A stretch of 64,000 bases of DNA from Leptidea sinapis (GCF_905404315.1 NC_066270.1:12480001-12544000); one strand, 5' to 3'. Shown: positions 22,285 through 33,261, counted from the first letter of the stretch. Program-made: numbers and translations. The notes: generated by a model not told the origin, from the letters alone.

Positions 22285-22380
22285 TTAGGTTGTGGCTCCA
22301 TCCACAGGTTCTACAACATAGTTGATAACCTGCTCAAACCCAATAATTATATTAGGAAATTGACTTGGGATGTCGCTCTT
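22285..22380. repeat. Partial MITE related to 49342-49533
   Basis: CTTAGGTTGTGGCTCCATCC and ACAGGTTCTAC match the terminal inverted repeat of the MITE at 49342-49533. GATAACCTGCTCAAACCCAA and ATTAGGAAATT match its interior in inverted order. One end is missing. Confidence 0.6.
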
Positions 22381-22490
22381 TCAAATCTTAACAGTTAGTT
22401 ATTTCTTAAGTGATATCTCGCTCTTTTGGCATCGTCCATAAATTTTGGTTCAAACTGAATTTATCACGTAAAATAACAAACTGTAATGAA
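22380..22490 (+). repeat. SINE T 3' fragment
   Basis: AAGTGATATCTCGCTC, then GCATCGTCCATAAATTTTGG. The CATAAATTTTGG block follows the tRNA-like head in copy 44757-44925. The same odd order is seen at 40575-40650. Confidence 0.45.
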
Positions 22491-22570
22491 TACAACACGT
22501 AGTAGATCGTGTTTCAGCTGTGGCGATGGTGTTGGTCAGTGATGAATGGGTCTAGTGGAAGAACTACTCC

Positions 22571-22879
22571 CACCGGTGGGAGGCTCCTTAGCACAGGATG
22601 CCGGCTAGATTATGAGTACCACAACGACGCCTCTTTGTGCCGTGAAGCAGTAATGTCTAAACATTATCGTGTTTCAGTTAGAAAGGCGCCGTAGCTGAGC
22701 AAATGAGACTCAACATCTTATGTCTCAAGGTGACGAGCGCAATTGTACTGCCGCTCAGATAATTTGGTTTTTCAAGTATCTTGAAGTCTTGAAGGCCCCT
22801 GCATTGTAATGGGCAGGGTGTATCAATTGCCATCACATGGACGCCCTGCTCGTCCCGTCCCTTACTGTCACTAAAAAAA
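22571..22879 (+). mobile_element. Short retroposon S, copy 4
   Basis: CACCGGTGGGAGGCTCCTTA head to CTCGTCCCGTCCCTTACTGT and an A-run ending at 22879. A middle segment (CTAGTGAAATTACTGGGC in other copies) is shortened. Confidence 0.85.
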
Positions 22880-23242
22880 GAAATATCGCACTTTTGATAC
22901 AAAGAAAATTTGTCACCTGACTCATTCTCGAACATTCCATGGTATGACATGGCAATGGGCAGGCTCCTTTATGGATCTTATACGAGAAAAATAGAATTAG
23001 TATTCATACTAAAAACAGTTATAACAAAAGGTCATCACTTTTCACGTATATTGTCATGCCGCTAAAAGAACTGAGGAATTTACGCTTTACACTCTACATG
23101 AAGACTTTCGAAATACTAGTAGAGCTAGTAAGCCCACTGTTGATGTTATCATTATGAGTTATAAGGTGGTTATTTTAGATATTGTGATTGAAGTTGACTA
23201 GATCTGTTTAAAAGTACGGCAAAAATGTCTAACTGCACAAAA
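22880..23242. other. Spacer
   Basis: A stray retroposon-head-like scrap (GGGCAGGCTCCTTTATGG near 22957) is present; otherwise nothing recognised. Confidence 0.35.
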
Positions 23243-23905
23243 ATTTATTTATTTATTGATAATAAAAAAACAATGTAACATTGCAGATAAAATCTAAAGC
23301 GTTACAAAGATACTGTACTAAAGAAAGAATACAATCAAAATTATAAAACTAGGTAGGTATCTTATTTTATAGAGCTTACAAGCATCATACTTCCAAATCT
23401 TTTCTTACATTCTTTGACCAAACATCCCATCGAGATGGCAAAAACATCACACTGTGGTGCTACCTCAAGTACACAGCTTAGAAAACAGATGGCTCGTATT
23501 ACACATAATATGGCGTGATATCACTTGTGTGCGTGCAAGCGGCTGCGCTAACAGGGCGTGTCGCCACGCGCGTATGTACGAGGTCGGTACAAAGAAACGC
23601 AGTAAACGTTGTAATAATTTTGTGCAGTCCACTCTGCCACGAATTATATTGAGGACAAATTTAGTAAGAGCCACATACCTACGTAACTGCAGTGAATCAA
23701 AGCGCAGATGTTCATGTAAAGAGTGTTGGATATGTAAATGGATAGTTTCCATATTGTCTCCTATACAAGTTTCTAAGGAACAGTTTTTGGACTTGTTCGA
23801 TCATTAAAGTATATTTGCTCTCATGTGGATTCCAAACAACTGAATTACACTTAAGAATACTAAAAACACGAAAATCAATAAAAATATTGCTTTCGAATTT
23901 ACTGC
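23243..23905 (-). mobile_element. Family H LINE 3' end
   Basis: On the minus strand: NSVVWNPHESKYTLMIEQVQ, KLFLRNLYRRQYGNYPFTYP, then in a second frame LRFDSLQLRRYVALTKFVLN, DCTKLLQRLLRFFVPT and SHLFSKLCT. This is the C-terminal region of a jockey/CR1-like polymerase. The 3' end is a tetranucleotide AAATAAAT-type tail at 23243-23260 (ATTTATTT on the plus strand). One frameshift splits it. Its upstream end meets inverted block P4. Confidence 0.85.
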
Positions 23906-24185
23906 TGCTGATGAAACAAACATACTGAAAAAGCCACACTCGTTGATAGGAGGTCTGAACTTACCTTAACGTTTCAAATATGAAACAAAAATAGTGATAA
24001 CAAATTGTTCATTAGAATAAAAATAGCCATTCATATCAGTAGGTCAGGGATTGAATTAGTAATCATAAAGGTATGAAGTACCTACATGAGGCAATCGCCG
24101 CACTGGACTTTGACTTTTATAACTCAAACGTTCGTCACAACTCACATGCCAATGCAGCACTTTTTAATCTTTTTTAAACTTAATT
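23905..24185 (+). repeat. Inverted block P4 (left)
   Basis: Reverse complement of 55200-55570 with a 93-bp gap. Shared: GATGAAAC.AACATACTGA, GGAGGTC.GAACTTACC, AAAAATAGCCATTCATAT, AGTAGGTCAGGGA and the reading frame at 24073. The left end coincides with the 5' limit of a family H LINE, which probably inserted here. Confidence 0.88.
24073..24177 (+). CDS. Small conserved ORF, 34 aa (short form)
   Basis: Begins MKYLHEAIAALDFDFY and ends NVRHNSHANAALFNLF. The copy in the other arm (55211-55408, minus) has the same start and end but 31 extra residues inside; the difference is exactly 93 bp, so the frame is kept. Only three substitutions affect shared residues. No domain, signal peptide or membrane segment is visible and I do not recognise the family. 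It could be an exon, a micro-ORF in an unrecognised repeat, or chance conservation from a fairly recent duplication. Confidence 0.4.
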   Translation: MKYLHEAIAALDFDFYNSNVRHNSHANAALFNLF

Positions 24186-24847
24186 TGTAATGGATACCGA
24201 AGATCCAAGGATGCTTCGTGAACATGATGGTCGTGGTTACTGTCATAATTAGTTATCACATCCAAAAAATACAATGACATATTAACTTTAAACTGCCCTC
24301 TCTTAGCAATTATTTGAGGGAAAGAGCGGACCCATGGAATGAATGTTAAGGTTCTAATCTCAATGCGTCTGTTACCTAGAGACGTAAAATTGAATATCTC
24401 CAATATTTTATCTTGCATTTAGTAGCTTATATATAAGAATTTCGAACTTGATTTTAGACCCCTTTAAATTCTTTAGATTAATTTGAAACTTTGTACAATT
24501 AACATCAATAATTTTGATAGTCTGTTCCATTTTTCTTACCATATCTTCAAGATTAGCGATTTATTCATGTCGGTACACCCGGTAGTATCATAATGTCGCA
24601 GGCGAATTAATCAATATGCAGAGACCAAAACTTCGACTATTCATTTTCATCGTTTTGAAAAACAAAAAAGGAAAAACAAACACCATGGTATTTCCGTTCC
24701 GTATATTCCGTTAAATATTCTGATTACATATTATTATAATGTTAAATTGTATTATTTGGATCAGTATCTGTTGTTTGTTCATAGAATTGCTTCAGATCTG
24801 ATATTATGATTTCGCAAAGGCGGGCAAGAAACAGTCTTCAGATTTAA
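24186..24847. other. Spacer
   Basis: A minus-strand frame of 84 codons (24164-24418) shows no recognisable family and is probably fortuitous. Nothing else seen. Confidence 0.35.
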
Positions 24848-25065
24848 CTTTTAATTGGACATGTCGAACTTGCCCGAATTGAATCTTCACAACTGTAATT
24901 AGAACACAGAGAAGACAATACAATATGTGACTTTATTGTGTTGCTTTGTAGTGAGGTATTTGTGAGATTGTAAGACCGCTGCAACCATTGTGTACAACAC
25001 TTCACCTTCTAACAATATCACTTACACAATCTCGTTTGTTCTTTAATTAAAATAGCGAAAGAAAC
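24848..25065 (-). repeat. Inverted block P5 (left)
   Basis: Reverse complement of 52265-52490 with only about 6-8 differences in the best ~185 bases, much closer than the other pairs. On the minus strand it contains GTAAGT (donor-like, at 25020-25025) and a CTAATTACAG acceptor-like end (24893), 133 bp apart. Confidence 0.9.
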
Positions 25066-25204
25066 GAGACATTCTTAACTTTTTAAATTTACTTATGTAC
25101 TTCATACCACTAGTACTGTACATATAATGAAGAAAATAGTAATTCAAGAGTGAAATGATCTCTACTAAGACCTACTTAGATTTTTTGAAGTATATTTTGT
25201 ATGA

Positions 25205-25370
25205 GATGACGTGATGAGAAAAGCAAGAGATTCTCCCGATGTTAAGTGATACGCTTCGAGACTACAATGCAGTGCCGCCAAGGTTTCCTGAAATACACAA
25301 CATTCTGAGATGTACCGCCATTGCGACTCGTCAATATAAGCTTAAAAATTCTAGTTTAGGATCCAGTCTT
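25205..25370 (-). mobile_element. Short retroposon S, diverged fragment
   Basis: TACAATGCAGTGCCGCCAAG, then ACATTCTGAGATGTACCGCC and GCGACTCGTCA are decayed versions of the core hairpin region on the minus strand. Older than the other copies. Confidence 0.6.
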
Positions 25371-25401
25371 GTTCGAACAGAACTTATTAAAATTTATTAT
25401 T

Positions 25402-25520
25402 AATTTTACTAACCAAAGTTACCAACATAGTCCAAATGACGGCGAGAGTAAAGTGGCAGTGGGCAGGGCACGTATTTCGGTGGACAGATGGCCGTTGGGG
25501 CAGTAAAGTCCTCGAATGAA
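25402..25520 (+). pseudogene. RTE-like LINE C-terminal scrap
   Basis: Reads TKVTNIVQMTARVKWQWAGH, then RWTDGRWGSKVLE and stop: the AKLKWQWAGHIARRTDGRWG block of RTE-like tails, cut on both sides. Confidence 0.8.
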
Positions 25521-26242
25521 AATTTATTGAAAAGGTTAACTTTAAAATACAAGATAGCATGATATATAAGCACCTAATATTATCAACTGCCTCAATAAAC
25601 AAGAAGAGGTTTTCCATTCAACTATGTGTATGTATGTATGTATGTTATAGTAGTTGTAGTCTGATTTTTGGTTTAAAAAGCAAAAAATAGTTTAGGAAAA
25701 GATTAGGGCTCACGTCACGATCAAACTGACACGTTCGTAACGTATTTGTATGAAAAATTAAGCAATTAACGACTTAAATATCTTTGACGACTAGTATTTG
25801 ATGTCAAAGGGTATGTAAATACTACGTTATAAGAGGCGGGTAAAAATTGAAATTAAGTTTGGTATGAAACGTGCAGTGATTTGACATAAGTTTGAAATAG
25901 TAGTAATTACAGTATCTCGATTGGCCACGAAGTATAATCCGGCTTAGTTTGAAAGCGAACAGATGCTTAAAACGTAGTGGATATCGGCTATCTCCGCTTT
26001 TTACAAGATCTGTCAATCTATCAATGACTGCACGTTTCATACAATCGAGTAAGTAGATTTTTTCTTAGAGAGTTACGCTAGGCTGTTTCATGTTTGACAG
26101 CTTAGAATAATAACGCTCAGATCGTGAGTAGGCGCAAGCAAAATGAAGCAGTTTCAATGTTTCTGACAACATGCGGTTCCCGCCGCGTCAGTGTCGTTCT
26201 GTCAACTTCCAGAACAATCAGTGCGCGAAATTTAATTGATAA
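25521..26242. other. Spacer with a TATG microsatellite
   Basis: A (TATG)n run lies at about 25623-25645. The rest, including 25822-26040, shows no recognisable coding. Confidence 0.4.
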
Positions 26243-26323
26243 ATGACTTTCTGTGCAGTGAAAGGGTGTCACAAAGCGTCTTATAATAAATATTATGATA
26301 AGAAAATCACATTTCACACCTAA
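26243..26323 (+). pseudogene. Possible THAP zinc-finger N-terminus
   Basis: Starts MTFCAVKGCHKASYNKYY and reaches DKKITFHT before a stop. THAP domains begin with M..CAV.GC (first two zinc-binding Cys), followed 10-20 residues later by a (S/T)FH.FP block; this sequence fits up to FH. THAP domains occur in host proteins and in P-element-type transposases. No continuation was found after the stop, so this is at best the first quarter of the domain. The upstream ~100 bp is GC-richer than its surroundings, as a promoter or 5' UTR might be. Confidence 0.35.
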
Positions 26324-26689
26324 ATTAAAAAACTATTTCACAACTTTTAATATATGCTTATACATTCTTCAAAAAAGCAAAACTTTTTGTAAACAAAACA
26401 GACGCCATTAAAAAAATATGTTGCCAACTATGTAAGTACTACGAGTATATACCCCGAGTTCCTCCGCTCGGATAGTCTTTTGTGTTTATTGGAAGATAGG
26501 CTATAATGTACGACACCACATGATATTATAAGTATTCAAAGTCAAAGTCAATCTTAATTCAATTAGGCTTAAGCTAAGCGATAACGAATAGTCACTATAA
26601 ATATTTCTTTTAAATTACTGAATTTACCATATGTTAGGAAAAAGTTGAGCTCGTGACAACATTAACGGCCATTCTTTTTAACCGACTTC

Positions 26690-27535
26690 AAAAAATGAGG
26701 AGGATCTCAATACGTCGGTATATTTTTGAAGTGAAACTTCTTTATCGACGTATGAGAGAAATTTTATAGCAAATTACACGATCTTCAGTAACGCGCCATT
26801 TTGTTTTTTAAATCCAAGATGGCCGCTGCGCAGAGTTATGATTTCAACATTATGGATATCGTATCCGAGGTTCTCGAGGGTGCAGTGAACGAATTTGGGA
26901 TTGTTTGAGAAATCCAGGATGGCCGCCGCGTAAATTTATGATTTCAATAATATTGATATCGACTCCGAGGTTTTCGAGGATGCAGGGAACGAATTTGGCA
27001 TAATTTTTTAAATCCAAGATGGCCGTTGTGCAAATTTATGATTTCAACGATTTTGGTTCCATGTGGCACAACAATTTCCGAAAGATGCCTATAAGTAGTT
27101 TGGCATAAGGGTTATCATTATAACCACCACGTATATGTATAGCCCAAAAAGAATTTTTCTCCGCGGCCATCTTGAATTTAAAAAATTATCCCAAATTCGT
27201 TCTCTGCACCCTCTAGAACCTCGGTACGATATCCATAGTGTTGAAAGCATACTTTTTCACGGCGGCCATCTTGGATTTCAAAAATTATCTCAAATTCGTT
27301 CTCTGCACCCTCGAGAACCTCGGATACGATATCCACATTGTTGAAATTATAATTTTTTCACGGCAGCCATCTTGGATTTCAAAAATGATCCTAAATTCGT
27401 TCTTTCCACCCTAGAAAACCTGGGATATAGTTGGGAACGGCACCTCTTTCGTCTCGCTTTTTCGTTTCATCGAGTTTCAAAAAACAACGATTATAAAGAA
27501 CTTCTTTACTTACACTTCAAAAATTGTTGCAACAA
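26690..27535. mobile_element. Foldback element of 100-bp units
   Basis: Left arm: units start at 26810, 26910 and 27010 (AAATCCAAGATGGCC each, 100 bp apart). Right arm: inverted units with GGCCATCTTG.ATTT ending at 27180, 27280 and 27380, again 100 bp apart. The ~95-bp centre differs. The outer ends also pair: TTTTTGAAGTGAAACTTCTT (26725-26745) against ACTTCTTTACTTACACTTCA (27505-27525). The right outer part (CTCGCTTTTTCGTTTCATCG) recurs at 31480-31800 and 56700-56910. Confidence 0.88.
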
Positions 27536-27749
27536 TAATTAAATACCTACGTGATGTTTTTATGAAATTCTCTTAATTTATATTTTATTTCTTCTTTCTT
27601 ATTACATACAGCTGTCATAGTCTATCTAGACGTATAAATGATCTAAAGTAGTACTAGTCCATATTGTCATTGTTAAGTAACACACTTATAATCAACAAGT
27701 TACGAAACTTTATTTTATTGTAGAATGATTTGAATATTGTATATTGGTT
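27536..27749. other. Spacer
   Basis: AT-rich, no recognised feature. Confidence 0.3.
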
Positions 27750-28120
27750 ATATCTAAATACACTATCTATAAACATTTCCAATAAGTTTTGTATGATACA
27801 TGAGCTTCTTTAAGTTATGTTTTACTTCTTGGTAAGCAATATATTAAAATATATTTATGAAGTAATATCTAAAATGGTAAAGTTATCAAAGACACATAAT
27901 CATGCAAAAGTTAAGCATACATGATATGCTCCCGACCGCATATTTACCGATTTCCATATCGTAAATAAAGAATATTATATCTATATTTCATTGCTCTATA
28001 TCGTCGGTGCTTTTAAATAAAACAAGTTTACCCTTTTACCACGATCCTCTGAATAATATTTAACGGAATACTTTTATAAAACGCAAGGGGAATTTAAATC
28101 TAAAGTTTAGTCTAGCAATG
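27750..28120 (+). repeat. Inverted block P6 (left)
   Basis: Reverse complement of 47480-47875, by eye about 80-85 percent identical. Shared: GAAGTAATATCTAAAA, TGCTCCCGACCGCATATTTA, CCGATTTC.ATATCGTAA, ATATCGTCGGTGCTTTTA, AAACAAGTTTACCCTTTTAC and AAACGCAAGGGGAATTT. No reading frame. Confidence 0.92.
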
Positions 28121-28285
28121 CTGCCGATATTAATACCATCTTTGGCCTTAAGAATCATTGAGGACAAAATTTAAAGAAATAAACACCTTAACTGTTGCCT
28201 CTTAATATATTCTCAATTATGTTATGTATGTACATGGGCACATAAGTCAATTTGCTACAAAATGTCTATTTTGCTAGAAATGTGA
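28121..28285 (+). mobile_element. Family D LINE internal fragment
   Basis: GAATCATTGAGGACAAAATT, ACTGTTGCCTC, ATATTCTCAATTATG and CACATAAGTCA parallel 41818-41945 on the same strand, where the code runs into the VGRCIY block of family D. It separates inverted blocks P6 and P7 in the left arm. Confidence 0.65.
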
Positions 28286-28690
28286 AAGCATCGCAAATGA
28301 AAAATCACGAACAGTTAACGGTTACTCGTCTATAGTTCTATTCACTAAAGATCGGTGATAAGCGCCTAATTTAAGAAGGCGCCACGACAGGGTACGGTAG
28401 TCGTTATAACAGAAGGCAGTTCCATTTAGTTAATTGTACACAACCACGCTATCTGAACGTGACAGTGGCGTCGACCATATGTTGCAATATTGCTCCTCCA
28501 AATGTGTGTGACATTCGATTTACTGTTTTCAATATAATCAATAGAGTCAGATTAAAATCAACCACATTCTCAGATATACATAAGGCCATCCTATGACTGG
28601 TGACTATGAATGATGTATTGAGCATTAAGATTGCAGTTACATTATAATATTGATCCTGTATAATATACATACGCAGTAATCCCGTTTGTA
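28286..28690 (+). repeat. Inverted block P7 (left)
   Basis: Reverse complement of 42460-42745. Shared: CGTTATAACAGAAGGCAGTT, CCATTTAGTTAATTGTACAC, CGCTATCTGAACGTGACAGT, CATTCGATTTACTGTTTTCA and ATATAATCAATAGAGTCAGA. Confidence 0.93.
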
Positions 28691-29089
28691 CGATATTATC
28701 CTATCTCTCGCAATATAAATTTCTGATACTACAATTTGTTCGTAAAAGTTTATCATAAGTCGTCATTTTATATTAATCTAAAGTATAAAACATATTTTTT
28801 GTGTGTGTGATTACTTTACATTTTTTGATTCGATGACACAAATTCTAGGATTTTTTAATTTTTTTTAGATTTGACTGTATGTCCTTCTTTAATTTGAGAA
28901 CGGCTTGCACGATCTTTATAATAATTATGGTTTAGTTAAATAATTGATTTAATAAGACTTTATTCTGCCCACAACGTTGTCTATACTAACTTTATTGCGA
29001 ATCTTGCAAAAATCTTATTTTCATTATTTTAAAATTTTAAAAATAAAAATAATGCCAGCTCTGTTATTCTACATCTCTCATTTTCCATA
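28691..29089. other. Unpaired part of left arm
   Basis: AT-rich sequence without a clear match in the right arm. No gene seen. Confidence 0.4.
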
Positions 29090-29450
29090 TGTAGGTATTT
29101 GTATGTAGGTTTTTGCTGATGGCATAACTACATATCCGTAACAGATGATATTAAATCATTGTACTGTTGCCTCGGTAAAAATAATTTTCATGATAAAGTT
29201 ATCAGCGCCAACGTGACATCATACGTCATAACTCACTTTAAATTATATTACCTCTAAGTCGCATATAATGTTCATTAACAGAACATTCTTCATGTATGCA
29301 GTAGATATTGTCGTCCATATTCACATAATATCACTCAGTTAATACTAACATAAGACAATAATGTTTTATATGGCAATATGTTATTACGATAGCAATAACT
29401 TAATAGCAATATTGGCTTCTATATGGATGATGCAGCTACTGTACTCAATA
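29090..29450 (+). repeat. Inverted block P8 (left)
   Basis: Reverse complement of 41450-41810. Shared: GCATAACTACATATCCGTAA, TTATCAGCGCCAACGTGACA, TCATACGTCATAACTCACTT, AACAGAACATTCTTCATGTA and GCAGTAGATATTGTCGTCCA-like sequence. Confidence 0.93.
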
Positions 29451-29739
29451 ACTTATGTTTTGTATTAATTTACATTAACTTTTTTGACTTACTCGTGTAT
29501 GTCATTGACTATTTGATGTTTGAGTATGTTTGTTGCATCACTTTACATATATGTTGTAATTGAAATGATTTGTAAAAGAGTGACAATGAGTTTCTTACTC
29601 ATTTCTCATTAGCTCAACCCTTTACGAAGCAGTAGAATCAATAAGAAAAACATTTTCCTTGACATTCATAGGTGTCATTTCCGTTTCCTACATGAATAAA
29701 GTGATTTTGATTCCAATTTGATTTATTACCAGTAAAGCG
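29451..29739. other. Unpaired part of left arm
   Basis: Corresponds to the position where the right arm has the foldback at 41085-41351. No gene seen. Confidence 0.4.
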
Positions 29740-30000
29740 ATAAAGAATAAAAATACAGGCACCATGACAAAACCTTTCCTGCCTATAATTAGCCTGTACT
29801 ATAATCTATAGCTGATAATGTTCAGCTTGTATCAAAATTGTTCAGACTGAGTGGTTGTGTACCGTACCGTACGAGTATGAGTTTGCGTGTTCACTTACGT
29901 GGCATTAACAAGCCAACTAATCAAATATAACGTTTATGAGATGCCCACAGGCATTCTCTTTGAGTTTGAAATTTAGCTGATACGATAGAACGGTATTGGT
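29740..30000 (+). repeat. Inverted block P9 (left, innermost)
   Basis: Reverse complement of 40780-41080. The last ~65 bases (ATATAACGTTTATGAGATGC, CCACAGGCATTCTCTTTGAG, TTTGAAATTTAGCT.ATACG) are almost identical; the rest is diverged and the right copy has an extra ~45 bp. Confidence 0.92.
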
Positions 30001-30290
30001 TTAAGTTCGTTTTAGTCTCGTGCCAGAGTTTTGCGACTCATAATCTCTCGAGGATGCCTTGTGTAGGACAAATCTTGGCGGAATTTACACTCAAGCAATC
30101 ACACATCATTTTGATAATAATTATGGATTTCGGCAAAGTAACGCCTTATTCAACGATTTTTTCTATTTTTTTTTTGTTTGATGATGTTGTTATCTGTTTT
30201 TGTATTGTATATTATATATTAGATACACGTAATCTATCTTCACAGCTACAATCCAATAGAGAATATAAAATATAGAGATTAGTAAATGGC
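30001..30290. other. Spacer between innermost arms, start
   Basis: No recognised feature. Confidence 0.3.
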
Positions 30291-30646
30291 TTAAATTAAG
30301 GATTGATCTCCACTGCATTTCAACTAGATACCGCAGGCGTAGTCGCAAAGTGCGGCAACTAATACTTCGCCCAAGTGGGCGTACTCGAGCCAGTCTCGAA
30401 CAATGTTTGACGTCGACGTGCCACATATTACAATTAATAAATTTATTAATTGTACAATTAAAAAATAAATTACAATTTTAATGTAAAATAACACGAAGCG
30501 TATGTTACAAAATTTGAAAGATGTTACTGAGTGTCAAAATGCCACGTACACGAGCATCTAATAGTTGCCGTAATAAAATAAGAACAATATTCTTAGGTAG
30601 TGCGGTAACTAGTTAGAGCGCAGCGGAGACCAATCCTTAATCTAAG
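30291..30646. mobile_element. MITE with ~40-bp terminal inverted repeats
   Basis: TTAAGGATTGATCTCCACTG at the left end and CAGCGGAGACCAATCCTTAA at the right end form long imperfect terminal inverted repeats (about 30296-30337 and 30600-30641). The interior includes CAAGTGGGCGTACTCGAGCC, which recurs with about 280 bp of the interior at 58386-58670. No transposase. Confidence 0.75.
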
Positions 30647-30939
30647 GTAAATTTCACAAAAGCTTTTCACATCACTTAAAGATGTGGATTCCTGTGTAAT
30701 AATTACTGCTAATTAAGCCTTGAAACTTAGTACAAATATCTCGCAAATTTTATTTGATATCTTCATGGATCTTCTTCGTTGGTCTAAATTGACGTCACAT
30801 TTTGTTATCACCGTTTGTGTTGCATTCCTCGGTTTTTACTTTACTTCACCTATATAATTTGTATTTTTGTGTATCCATACTAGCTTTTCCACGCAACTTC
30901 ATATTCGTGGAAATCTTCAAATATCACTATAAAAATAAA
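30647..30939. other. Spacer
   Basis: No recognised feature. Confidence 0.3.
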
Positions 30940-31800
30940 TAAATTAAAATAAATCCTCCGCCCCATATATCTGTCTGTCTGTTCGCGATAAACTCAAAAA
31001 CTACACCACCGATTTTCATGCTGTTTTGACGGATAGTTAGCGCGGTGGCGGAAAAACATAGCCGTCTGGGAGCTTTCAACTAAAATGTCTAAACCCTTTG
31101 AGGTATAACAAAATAATTTATGGTGGAATTGTGTATCTTATATAGGTCTATAGAAAAGTCGCCGATGGACTATGTCTATCTCGTAAGGATATCATACTAT
31201 ATCTTCTTTAGTAATTTGAACATTTGGCAATTATAAAGCAGTAATGAAACGCTGCTTACACAAATAGGATTTTAATCCTTATCGTTTTATTGCTACATAA
31301 TCAACTTTGATTACACATGTGTAATCTATATTTATAAGAGATTCCACGTATATAGTCACTCATCATGATATCTCTGGAACCATAAGCCGTAGAGACTTGA
31401 AATTTGGTAGGAATATTCCTTTCGCCGAGTAGAGGTCAGCTAAGAACGGATTTTACGAAATTCCACTGTGCACGACGTCAAAATAATTTAAGGTATGCTC
31501 GCGTCATACATAAGACAAATTCTTCTTCAACGATGAACGATTGGTACCAAAACATAATAATGGTATAATGCTACCTATATCATTTTCTCCCACGTTAAAT
31601 CTTATGAATTTATGTATCTCTTTTTACGGTCACTTTAAATCATTTTAGGTACCGACAACGTGTAATATATTCTATCTTACTCTCTCGCCGGCTAAATCCT
31701 ATACATTTACCTGTTTGTGTCTCTATCGTCTCGCTTTTTTGTTTCATCGAATTTCAAATCACAACGATTCTAAGCAAGTTTCACTTCAATAAATTAAAGG
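30940..31800 (+). repeat. Dispersed repeats in series
   Basis: 30960-31470 has wording typical of lepidopteran low-copy repeats (CTCAAAAACTACACCACCGA, ATCTCTGGAACCATAAGCCG). 31515-31800 (ATTCTTCTTCAACGATGA, ATCATTTTCTCCCACGTTAA, CGCTTTTTTGTTTCATCGAA) recurs at 56700-56910 and partly at 27440-27530. Confidence 0.6.
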
Positions 31801-32324
31801 AGAAAATAATCGTTTCTAAATCTCTTGTTAATAATGATCCGTTAAAAATACTTAAAGTATATTGATACTATAATTTATAGATTCACTATTGAAATTATAA
31901 AAAACTTGGGTACAAAAATCGCTTCTGCCTGTTGGTATTGAAATCTCGTCAAACACTTATACATATTGGGTCAGAAAGGCACAACGAATGAGTAATAAAC
32001 GCAAGACGTGATTTTTGTATCCGGTCTTTCTTCATAAAAATAGTATTTTCTAGCACAACTGTTTCTGAAATTCCTATTGATAACAATCAAGTCTTGATAT
32101 CGTCTAAACAAATTCCTCCTATACAAAACGCCAATTTCACATACAAGGTTCTACTATAACATAAGTATTTATTTTGAACGGCAGTCACTTAGATTTCATT
32201 ATTTGTCTTGTGTTAATTGTTGACTTAACTCTTCAATACATCTGGATATGAAGTAAAACTGTGTTATTTTATGTATAATCCTAATATATATATTTATCCT
32301 AATATATTATTTATATATAATATA
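31801..32324. other. AT-rich spacer
   Basis: Nothing recognised. Confidence 0.35.
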
Positions 32325-32450
32325 AATCCAGTGAACTCCTAAAAGAATGAACGGATTTTAATGGGGATTACTTCATGGAGTGCATTTTAGCCCATCTTCG
32401 GAGATAGGATAGTTTTTATTTCGATTATAACCCATAATTATTTTTATTTC
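32325..32450 (-). repeat. Dispersed repeat end (family of 34108)
   Basis: GAACGGATTTTAATGGGGAT and TACTTCATGGAGT are the reverse complement of the ACTCCATGAAGTAGTCCCCA end of the repeat at 34108-34465. Confidence 0.6.
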
Positions 32451-32829
32451 CTACTAGTTGAACCAGCAAAGGTTGTATAGCCATATAAATTAATAAGAAA
32501 ATTAATTATAAAAATTTTTGGGGTATAAAAATTAGACGACGACCGATTCTCAGACTATATAATATTTAGGTTATATAGTTATTTTATAATTATCTAGGCT
32601 AATCATTTACGGGTGTGCAAAATATATGTCATCGGGAAACAGCTGTTATATTTCCGAATGTTGGCCAAGAAGTGCTTAGTATCATTTAGAAAGGAAGATA
32701 TATAAAATCTAATTAGTTATTTATTTTAAATTATTCTTTCAATTTGATTTCTGAACGACGGTGGACACAGTAAAGGACAATCAAATTTTTGTTTATATTA
32801 ATTTTTTTCCCACAAATTTCATATTTATT

Positions 32830-32952
32830 CACCTTTTAAACCTTCCCTGGACTTCCACAAATAATTCAACACCAAAATAAGCCAAATCGGTCCAGCCGTT
32901 CTCGAGTTTTAGCGAGACTAACGAACAGCAATTCATTTTTATATATAGATAT
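32830..32952 (+). repeat. Dispersed repeat end
   Basis: AAATCGGTCCAGCCGTTCTC, GAGTTTTAGCGAGACTAACG and ATTCATTTTTATATATAGAT form the 3' end of a widespread insect repeat type. Class unknown. Confidence 0.5.
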
Positions 32953-33261
32953 TTGTTTTGTTTGCTCATATTTTCTATGAGAGAATTTATTGACGTACGC
33001 TTTGACAGTTCTGGTGTGAAACAATTTCATTATAACATCAGGGGGCATATTTTACGAAATAATTTTTGATGTTATGAAATATTGTTGACAAATTCATAAA
33101 AAAACAGTATTTTATTTGTTAAGTACAGGACATGTTCTAACGAGTCAGCTCGTAATTTAATCAAATAGCAACACATTAAATTGATTATTCAGTCAAATAA
33201 TATTCTGCTATGTATCTTAACAAATGAATTAAAATAATAAATTGTTATTTTATTTACCACT

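Noticed and set aside
25623..25645. TATG, AT, GAA and CAAA microsatellites as functional elements
   Set aside because: Simple repeats or LINE tails; no further signal.
26810..27430. CRISPR array
   Set aside because: Regular 100-bp units are full tandem repeats without unique spacers, in a eukaryotic repeat context.
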